This document shows positions 1 to 4,735 of a stretch of DNA of 5,700 nt, in pieces. The stretch is taken from contig RFQN01000098.1 in NCBI GenBank assembly GCA_009924965.1, forward strand, positions 1 to 5,700, in the 5' to 3' direction. The notes beneath the pieces are model-generated. The model was not told the DNA's origin. It ran no database searches and saw only the letters and a list, made by a program, of their open reading frames with translations. The stretch's first letter is position 1. Each line of letters opens with the position of its first letter. This DNA comes from Verrucomicrobiota bacterium. GTDB lineage: Bacteria > Verrucomicrobiota > Verrucomicrobiia > Opitutales > UBA953. A program made the translations under genes and the position numbers.

Positions 1-652
1 CCGCAAGACCGTCGTCATCGTGGAAGACCAGACCGCCATCCGCGAACTCACGACCGAGATGCTCCAGACGCGCGGCAGCTACCGCATCCTCGGCGCCGCG
101 GCCGACGGCAACGAAGGCCTCGAGATGGTGCTGAAGCTCCGGCCAGATATCCTCATCCTCGACGTCATGATGCCCGGCCTCAGCGGCATCGAGGTCCTCC
201 GCCGCCTCGGCCGCAACCTGCCGAAGCTGCGCATCCTCGTCTTTTCCGCCAAGCAGGAGCCACAGGTCGTCCGGGGGCTCATCCAGGAAGGCGTCCATGG
301 CTTCGTGAACAAGAACTCCTCCCTGTCCGAGCTGCGCAAGGCGCTCGACGAGGTCGCCAAGGGCAACACCTGGTTCAACGACCAGTTCAGCAAGACGGTG
401 CGGGATGCCCTAGCGAAGCCGACCACGCAGGCCGATTCGATGATCGACCTCCTGACCCCACGCGAACGCGAGATCGCCGTGCTCATTTCCCAGAGCCACA
501 GCAGCAAGGAGGTCGCGGCGAAGCTGAACATCAGCATCAAGACGTCCGAAAACCATCGCGCCAACCTGATGCGCAAGCTCGGCGTGCACGACGTCGCTGG
601 GCTCGTCCGCTTCGCCGTCCGCCACGGTTTGGTCGACCCCTCGACAGAATGA
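1..652 (+). CDS. NarL/LuxR-family response regulator, 5' partial
   Basis: This is a two-component response regulator: a phospho-receiver domain followed by a LuxR-type DNA-binding domain. The frame is open from the window edge (codons from position 2 read RKTVVIVEDQ), so the GTG at 20 lies inside the first receiver strand and is not the start. By comparison with the paralog downstream, about a dozen N-terminal residues are missing. Receiver landmarks are the acidic pair ED at 23-28, the phospho-acceptor Asp at 161-163 (LDVMMP), the switch Ser at 245-247 and the conserved Lys at 311-313. The HTH begins around 452 with LTPREREIAVL and contains KTSENHRANLMRKLGVHD, the usual NarL-class scaffold and recognition helix. 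It ends at TGA 650-652. By hand count about 130 of 216 aligned residues match the next gene. The partner kinase and target genes are not visible. Confidence 0.95.
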   Translation, partial: RKTVVIVEDQTAIRELTTEMLQTRGSYRILGAAADGNEGLEMVLKLRPDILILDVMMPGLSGIEVLRRLGRNLPKLRILVFSAKQEPQVVRGLIQEGVHGFVNKNSSLSELRKALDEVAKGNTWFNDQFSKTVRDALAKPTTQADSMIDLLTPREREIAVLISQSHSSKEVAAKLNISIKTSENHRANLMRKLGVHDVAGLVRFAVRHGLVDPSTE

Positions 653-673
653 GTCACTAGGTAAAAGGCCTTA

Positions 674-696
674 CACTAAAGGCATTCCCTTTAGTG
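674..696. promoter_or_regulatory. Perfect 9-bp inverted repeat between the two regulator genes (operator or terminator)
   Basis: CACTAAAGG (674-682) and CCTTTAGTG (688-696) are perfect reverse complements around a 5-nt centre, CATTC. The element sits in an AT-rich island within otherwise GC-rich DNA, 21 nt after the first regulator's stop and 44 nt before the next start. Two readings are possible. It could be an operator for a dimeric DNA-binding protein, since it overlaps the expected -35 region of a candidate promoter. It could also be a terminator hairpin for the upstream gene: GGTTCTATTCATTTATT follows, which is T-rich but not a clean U-tract. I slightly favour the operator reading. Confidence 0.5.
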
Positions 697-715
697 GGTT
701 CTATTCATTTATTAT
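686..715 (+). promoter_or_regulatory. Candidate promoter for the second response regulator
   Basis: TATTAT at 710-715 matches five of six bases of the sigma-70 -10 consensus and lies in the only AT-rich patch of this intergenic region. No good -35 hexamer exists at the right distance: the bases around 687-692 are CCCTTT, inside the right arm of the inverted repeat. Transcription would begin near 722, giving a leader of about 19 nt. A promoter with a poor -35 overlapped by a palindrome is what one expects of a regulated promoter, but this is inferred from consensus matching only. Confidence 0.3.
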
Positions 716-740
716 CGCCCCGCTCAACCAATCCAACACC

Positions 741-1427
741 ATGCAACTCACCATGAAGCCCAGTCCGGTCAAAGCAAAGACCGTCGTCATCATCGAAGAC
801 CAAACCGCGATCCGCGACCTGGTCTCCGAGATGCTGCAAGCCAAGGGCAAGTTCCGGGTCATTGGCGCGTCCGCCGACGGCGCCGCCGGGGTCGAGATGG
901 CGGTGCGCCTGAAGCCCGATATCCTCATCTTGGACATCCTGCTGCCCGACATCAGCGGGGTCGAGGTGCTCCACCGCCTCCGCAACGCCGTCCCCGGCCT
1001 CAGCGTCCTGGTGTTCTCCGGCAAGTCGGAGAAGCAGATCGCCCGGGGCCTCATCAAGGAAGGTGTGCGCGGCTACGTGAACAAGAACTCCCCCCTCTCC
1101 GAACTGCGCAAGGCCATGGATGCCATCGCGGCGGGGCAGACGTGGTTCAGCGCCGAGTTCAATGAGGCCGTCCTGACGGCCCTGAAGAACTCCGAATCCA
1201 ATATCGATCAGATGGCGGTGACGCTGACCGACCGCGAGCGCGAGGTCGCCGTGCTGCTCGCCAAGAGCAATTCCAGCAAAGAGGTCGCGGCCCTACTCAA
1301 CATCAGCACCAAGACGGCCGAAAACCATCGCACCAACTTGATGCGCAAGCTGGGCGTGCACGATGTCGCCGGGGTCATCCGCTTCGTCATCCGCCAAGGG
1401 CTCTACGACCCCAACGGCGAGGGCTAA
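741..1427 (+). CDS. NarL/LuxR-family response regulator (tandem paralog)
   Basis: A complete 228-residue response regulator. The receiver domain spans roughly residues 12-130: acidic pair E19-D20, phospho-acceptor D65 in LILDILLP, switch Ser S93 and conserved K115 in VNKN. The LuxR-type HTH spans about 161-224, starting TLTDREREVAVLL, with recognition-helix region KTAENHRTNLMRKLGVHD. All key phosphorylation residues are present, so it should be a functional phospho-switch. ATG 741 is chosen as the first in-frame start after the AT-rich spacer; ATG 753 (residue 5) is equally possible, and neither has a Shine-Dalgarno sequence. Relative to its upstream paralog, the HTH core and the VNKNSxLSELRKA stretch are nearly unchanged, while the interdomain linker (about residues 145-160) has diverged. 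The metallopeptidase gene follows after 31 nt and may be cotranscribed. The cognate kinase is unknown. Confidence 0.96.
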   Translation: MQLTMKPSPVKAKTVVIIEDQTAIRDLVSEMLQAKGKFRVIGASADGAAGVEMAVRLKPDILILDILLPDISGVEVLHRLRNAVPGLSVLVFSGKSEKQIARGLIKEGVRGYVNKNSPLSELRKAMDAIAAGQTWFSAEFNEAVLTALKNSESNIDQMAVTLTDREREVAVLLAKSNSSKEVAALLNISTKTAENHRTNLMRKLGVHDVAGVIRFVIRQGLYDPNGEG

Positions 1428-1458
1428 GGACGGACTTGCTAGGGTCCAGCTGCGGGGT

Positions 1459-2226
1459 ATGCCTACACGCATGCCCCGCTTCGTTTTAGGCGCCTTGCTG
1501 CTCGGCGCCGTCACCCTCACTGCCGCTGAGCCGACCGCGCCGTCGGCCACGCCGCCCGCGTCAACGGCCCCTGCCCCTGCGCCGGCCTTGCGCTATGAGT
1601 CGCGCATGCTGCGCGGCTGGTCCGTGCTGATCCGCGTGGAGCTGCTGACCGACGAGAAGCGCGCCGAAACCGAGCGTGGCTTGGTCCTCATCGGCAAACA
1701 ACTGGAAGATATCGAGCGCCTAGTCCCGCCGAAGGCCGTCGCCCACCTGAAGAAGGTCACGCTCTGGCTGTCCCCGCCCTATGGCAAAGGCGCGGGCGCC
1801 GAATACCACCCGGGCGCGGGCTGGCTCAAGCAGAACGGACGCAACCCAGCGATGGTCAAGGGCGTGGAGTTCTCCGGCGTCGGCAACCTCGACAAGGAGG
1901 TCCTACGTATGCCCATGCTGACGCTGCACGAACTGGCCCACGCCTACCATGACCAGATCTTGGGCTTCAACCACCCCGAGATCAAGGCCTGCTACGACCA
2001 AGCGGTCGCCAACAAGTCCTACGACAAGGTGAGCCGCAAGAACTGGCAGGGCAAAGTCACCGAAGGGGTTCGCGCCTACGCGATGACGACCCCGATGGAA
2101 TATTTCTCCGAGACGACCGAGGCATTCTTCGGGCAGAACGACTTCTTCCCCTACAACCGGAAAGAACTCGAAGCCCATGACCCCGAGATGGTCAAGGTGC
2201 TCAAGAAGGTCTGGGGCGCGGAATAA
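1459..2226 (+). CDS. Secreted HELAH-motif putative zinc metallopeptidase
   Basis: A 255-residue exported protein. Residues 1-23 form a signal peptide (basic start, hydrophobic VLGALLLGAVTL, likely cleavage after TAA), followed by an Ala/Pro/Thr/Ser-rich tether to about residue 43. The C-terminal half carries HELAH (H157, E158, H161), the HExxH zinc and catalytic motif. About 55 residues later comes MEYFSETTEAFFG, where E218 (or E214 or E221) is a plausible third, glutamate ligand, as in gluzincin-type peptidases including the anthrax lethal factor class. The tail, NDFFPYNRKELEAHDPEM, resembles what I recall from uncharacterised planctomycete and verrucomicrobial proteins. Substrate is unknown. 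The frame is open from 1363, but that part overlaps the regulator gene, and the signal peptide places the start at ATG 1459 or ATG 1471. It ends 6 bp from the convergent pseudouridine synthase gene. A non-peptidase role is possible. Confidence 0.85.
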   Translation: MPTRMPRFVLGALLLGAVTLTAAEPTAPSATPPASTAPAPAPALRYESRMLRGWSVLIRVELLTDEKRAETERGLVLIGKQLEDIERLVPPKAVAHLKKVTLWLSPPYGKGAGAEYHPGAGWLKQNGRNPAMVKGVEFSGVGNLDKEVLRMPMLTLHELAHAYHDQILGFNHPEIKACYDQAVANKSYDKVSRKNWQGKVTEGVRAYAMTTPMEYFSETTEAFFGQNDFFPYNRKELEAHDPEMVKVLKKVWGAE

Positions 2227-2227
2227 A

Positions 2228-2242
2228 CCGGCTCAGAGCCGG
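2228..2242 (-). terminator. Small hairpin at the convergent gene ends, weak terminator of the minus-strand operon
   Basis: Read on the minus strand, CCGGCT and AGCCGG form a perfect 6-bp GC stem around the loop CTG, followed by TTTATT. This fits a short intrinsic terminator for the rluA-type gene, whose TGA stop (2233-2235) straddles the loop. On the plus strand the same hairpin lies 1 nt after the metallopeptidase stop but has no T-tract behind it, so it would act there at most as a weak stop or 3'-end stabiliser. The stem is short and the U-tract interrupted. Confidence 0.45.
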
Positions 2243-3081
2243 ATCCGGAGCCGCGGCGAGATGACCGTGCCAGGAGAGGTGGGCTTGCGGACTTTGGCGG
2301 CGTTGCCGTCCCCCTGCCCGCCCATGGCCTCATGGAATTCCTGCGGGATCGGCGATACCGCACTGAAGGTCAGAGGCTTGCCTTGCCATTCCAACGTGAG
2401 CTCCGTCGAGAAGGCATGGAGGAAGAGGCGCTTGAAGCCGCGGGCACTCCCGAAGGTCTTGTTGAACTCGAAATCGCCGTAGGTGCGGTCGCCCAAGATC
2501 GGGTGACCATGGTCGGCGGTCTGCACGCGCAGCTGATGCGTCCGCCCAGTCCGCGGCTCCAACTTCAGCAACGACAACGGCAACGGCTCGGCCGCGGCCT
2601 TTTCCCACTGGTACAACGTGACGGCCGGCGCGCCGCCGCCCGTGGACGTGCCCGAACGCACGCCGCCGCCAGGGCCCTTGGACTTCACCAGCTGATCCTG
2701 CCAGGTGCCGCGCGGTTGGCGCAGGCCGCGGCCCTTGACGATGGCAACGTACTTCTTGGCGACCTTCGACTTCGCGAAGAGTTCCTTCACGGCGTCCGCC
2801 AAACCCGCATCGAGGCTCAACAGCAGGACGCCGCTGGTCGGCGAATCCAACCGGTTGAGCAGGTAGACGCGGCGGATGCCGCCGACGCCGTCACGAATAT
2901 GGAAGGCTTCTTCTTCCATCGAGTAGTTGCCCTGGATCAACGTGCTTTCGCGGTCGCCGGCTTCCCCATGGTTGGGATGCGCCAAGATGCCTTCCGGCTT
3001 CTCGACCGCCAAGAGTCCGGAGGGATGGGCGGCCAAGAGCCGCACCCCGCGTCCGAAAGGAATCCAGGCGTGGTCGGTCAT
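2233..3081 (-). CDS. RluA-family RNA pseudouridine synthase
   Basis: This 282-residue protein should isomerise specific uridines in rRNA or tRNA to pseudouridine in the cytoplasm. Family motifs appear in order: LLAVEKPEGILAHPN (24-37), catalytic Asp D79 in LLNRLDSPTSGVLLL (74-88; the family usually has HRLD, here NRLD), KKYVAIVKG (109-117), EPRTGRTHQLRV (175-186) and ILGDRTYGD (195-203). There is no N-terminal S4 domain, so it resembles the RluA/TruC type rather than RluC/D; the exact target cannot be read from sequence. Residues from about 255 form a low-complexity basic tail (RKPTSPG, PRLRIRL) beyond the usual catalytic core. ATG 3081 is chosen because it lies 5 nt after the upstream stop and the core follows directly; the 25 extra in-frame residues upstream overlap the tonB-like gene and are Arg/His-rich. 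It is the last gene of the cluster. Confidence 0.93.
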   Translation of the reverse strand: MTDHAWIPFGRGVRLLAAHPSGLLAVEKPEGILAHPNHGEAGDRESTLIQGNYSMEEEAFHIRDGVGGIRRVYLLNRLDSPTSGVLLLSLDAGLADAVKELFAKSKVAKKYVAIVKGRGLRQPRGTWQDQLVKSKGPGGGVRSGTSTGGGAPAVTLYQWEKAAAEPLPLSLLKLEPRTGRTHQLRVQTADHGHPILGDRTYGDFEFNKTFGSARGFKRLFLHAFSTELTLEWQGKPLTFSAVSPIPQEFHEAMGGQGDGNAAKVRKPTSPGTVISPRLRIRL

Positions 3082-3086
3082 CGGGC

Positions 3087-4028
3087 TCAGCGGTATTGGA
3101 AAGTGATGGTGACGTCGTCTTCCTGCCCGAAGAGCGCGACCATGTCGGCGCGCCAAGCATCGAAGGGCGCGGGGGACTGGACCGCGTCCTTGCAGGCCAA
3201 GGCCATGAGGTGCGGTACGTTCTCGTAGAGGATGGTGGCGTCCGTGACGCTGCCGTCGCGATGCAGCTTGAAGCGCACGACGACGTTACCGCGCACGGCG
3301 GTCTCCAAGCGCATGCGGTCGATGATGTCCCACCAACTCGATTGAATGGCCTCCATCATGCGCTGGGCATAGTCTCCGTAATTGCTGAAGCGCGCATCGA
3401 CGGCCACGGTGCCCACCTTGCCCACGCCGACATTATTGCGCAGGAGCAAACCTGACGTGCCCGAGGGCACCGAAGCACGCGGACGATCGGGATTGGCCGC
3501 CGGGGTCGGCGCCGCTTCCGCGGCCTTGCCGCTTTCGCCGACCTTGGGCTTCGCGCCGGCGACCGCGGAGGCGCTCCCCGGCGTGCCTTCGGTCTTCATG
3601 ACCTCAGATTCATCGATCGACCGCGGTTTGCCTTGCGCAATGCGGACGGTGTCCGACTCGCCTGGCGAACGTGGCAGCGACGACTGGGTCAGCACCTTCT
3701 CCGGGACCGGTTGCGCGGCGGTCTGATTGCGGGCCGCGACGAACGGGGTCTCCTTCGGGGCGATGCGGTTGGCTTGGGCATTGACCTCGGCCAAGCGCAT
3801 CGAGGGAGGCAGACGGTGCTCCGGGATCACGGTCGGGGCGACGGAGACCTCCACCAAGCGGACCGGCAGGACGTGCACCTGCAAGGTCTTCGGGAGCGTC
3901 GCGACCAACACGACGTGCAGCACGACCGTCCCGACCGCGGCCCAGAGGGCGGCGCGTACGTCGATGGGCGAGTCTTCCTGCACAGCCAGGACCATAGGGC
4001 CTGTCGCCCCGACTTCAAGGTCAGGCAT
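3087..4028 (-). CDS. TonB-like protein (N-terminal anchor, long linker, C-terminal TonB/TolA-type domain)
   Basis: A 313-residue envelope protein with TonB/TolA architecture: a short cytoplasmic N-terminus, one membrane segment (about 26-46, AALWAAVGTVVLHVVLVATL), a long Pro/Ala/Lys/Glu-rich linker (about 65-190) and a C-terminal domain (about 213-313). The latter contains YAQRMMEAIQSSWWDIIDR and then GNVVVRFKLHRDGSVTDATIL, the VxFxxxxDGxVxDaxv signature of TonB C-terminal domains. Members couple inner-membrane energy to outer-membrane processes through ExbB/ExbD or TolQ/TolR, neither of which is present here. ATG 4028 is 14 nt after the maf stop; ATG 3995 (residue 12) would also keep the membrane segment. 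Reading further upstream to 4259 gives an Arg/His-rich sequence overlapping maf and is rejected. A TolA-like role, or a divergent TonB serving particular receptors, cannot be told apart from sequence. Confidence 0.85.
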   Translation of the reverse strand: MPDLEVGATGPMVLAVQEDSPIDVRAALWAAVGTVVLHVVLVATLPKTLQVHVLPVRLVEVSVAPTVIPEHRLPPSMRLAEVNAQANRIAPKETPFVAARNQTAAQPVPEKVLTQSSLPRSPGESDTVRIAQGKPRSIDESEVMKTEGTPGSASAVAGAKPKVGESGKAAEAAPTPAANPDRPRASVPSGTSGLLLRNNVGVGKVGTVAVDARFSNYGDYAQRMMEAIQSSWWDIIDRMRLETAVRGNVVVRFKLHRDGSVTDATILYENVPHLMALACKDAVQSPAPFDAWRADMVALFGQEDDVTITFQYR

Positions 4029-4042
4029 CCGAAATCGCCGGC

Positions 4043-4636
4043 TCAAGCCTGCAGCTGCGCACGCAAGCCCAACGCCTCGAGGCGCTCGACGACGTATTCC
4101 ACGGGAAGGCCCATGATCGTGGAGATGGGACGCTGGTAATCGGCGATGATGATCTCGCGGCCTTCTTGGATGCCATAGGCGCCCGCCTTGTCCAAAGTGT
4201 TCACCAGCGACTGGTAGCGGGTGATGTCGTCCTCGCTCAAGGTCCGGAAACGCACCCACGCGGTGATGTCGGCCTCTTCCTGCAGGCCGCGGTCCAAGCA
4301 GACCAAGCTGACGCCGGTATGGACCGTGTGCTCCCGCCCCGAGAGGCGGCGCAGCATGGCCCGGGACTCGGCAAGGTCGGCCGGCTTGTTCAAGGCGGCG
4401 TCGCCCAGCGCAACGGTGGTATCGGCCCCCAGCACCAAGGCGGAGGGGAACTGCCGCGCGACGGCCAAGGCCTTAAGCCGTGCGTTATGCAGGACCATCA
4501 GACGCGGGTCGGTCGTCGGGTCCTCGTGCTCGGTGACGGCCGCGACCGCGACGGTGTGCGGCAGGCCGGCTTCCCGGAGTAGTTCTGTCCGACGAGGCGA
4601 GGCCGAGGCCAAGATGAAGCGAAGCGGTGCAGGCAC
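4043..4636 (-). CDS. maf: Maf family nucleotide pyrophosphatase
   Basis: A 197-residue Maf protein, a normal length for the family. Maf proteins hydrolyse non-canonical or excess nucleoside triphosphates (dTTP/UTP or methylated GTP, depending on subfamily) to the monophosphate and pyrophosphate, as housecleaning enzymes in the cytoplasm. Visible motifs are FILASASPRR (7-16, substrate-binding loop), LGADTTV (69-75, with the conserved Asp D72), NKP (83-85), HTVHTGV (103-109), DKAGAYGIQEG (149-159) and IMGLPVEYV (174-182). DKAGAYGIQ suggests the YhdE-like dTTP/UTP group, but I would not fix the substrate. No ATG lies near the N-terminus; GTG 4636, reading M-P-A-P-L-R-F-I-L-A-S, gives the expected start. 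The frame stays open to 4957, but that part runs through the promoter region and antisense to the pectate lyase gene. It is the first gene of the maf, tonB-like, rluA cluster. Confidence 0.95.
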   Translation of the reverse strand: MPAPLRFILASASPRRTELLREAGLPHTVAVAAVTEHEDPTTDPRLMVLHNARLKALAVARQFPSALVLGADTTVALGDAALNKPADLAESRAMLRRLSGREHTVHTGVSLVCLDRGLQEEADITAWVRFRTLSEDDITRYQSLVNTLDKAGAYGIQEGREIIIADYQRPISTIMGLPVEYVVERLEALGLRAQLQA

Positions 4637-4693
4637 CCGGACTTGATGAAGGCCGGAGCGGCTTTTGACAAGCAACGACCCGCCCTTTCGTCC

Positions 4694-4727
4694 TTCACTC
4701 CGCGAGCCGACTGCCCATAAATATAAA
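4694..4727 (+). promoter_or_regulatory. Candidate promoter for the pectate lyase gene in the divergent spacer
   Basis: The 99-bp spacer 4637-4735 separates the divergent maf and pectate lyase starts. Its only AT-rich core is CATAAATATAAA (4716-4727). TTCACT (4694-4699) followed 16 nt later by CATAAA (4716-4721) is a reasonable sigma-70 pair. It would start transcription near 4728, only about 8 nt before the ATG, so the mRNA would be almost leaderless. On the opposite strand the same core reads TATATT (4725 to 4720) and could serve as a -10 for maf, with a leader of about 75 nt. I see no clear operator palindrome. Confidence 0.35.
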
Positions 4728-4735
4728 CCAACCCC

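Noticed and set aside
79..657. Minus-strand open frame (192 codons) antisense to the first response regulator
   Set aside because: Ser/Arg-rich translation without domain features; the plus strand has unmistakable receiver and HTH motifs.
1363..1458. N-terminal extension of the metallopeptidase into the second regulator gene
   Set aside because: It overlaps 65 bases of the regulator's coding end and would bury the signal peptide behind 32 residues. ATG 1459 or 1471 puts the signal peptide first.
3082..3156. Upstream start for the pseudouridine synthase at 3156
   Set aside because: The extra 25 residues are Arg/His-rich and overlap the conserved C-terminal domain of the tonB-like gene; ATG 3081 follows that gene's stop by 5 nt.
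2332..3228. Long plus-strand open frame (298 codons) antisense to the pseudouridine synthase gene
   Set aside because: Its translation is Arg/Gln/Ala-rich without any domain motif, while the minus strand encodes clear RluA motifs over the same bases. Long antisense frames are expected in GC-rich coding DNA.
4029..4259. Upstream start for the tonB-like gene at 4259
   Set aside because: The added 77 residues are Arg/His/Gly-rich and overlap well-conserved maf motifs in another frame.
4665..4670. Perfect TTGACA -35 box in the divergent spacer
   Set aside because: At 16-18 bp spacing the downstream bases (around 4687-4693, GC-rich) give no -10; the AT-rich core is over 40 bp away.
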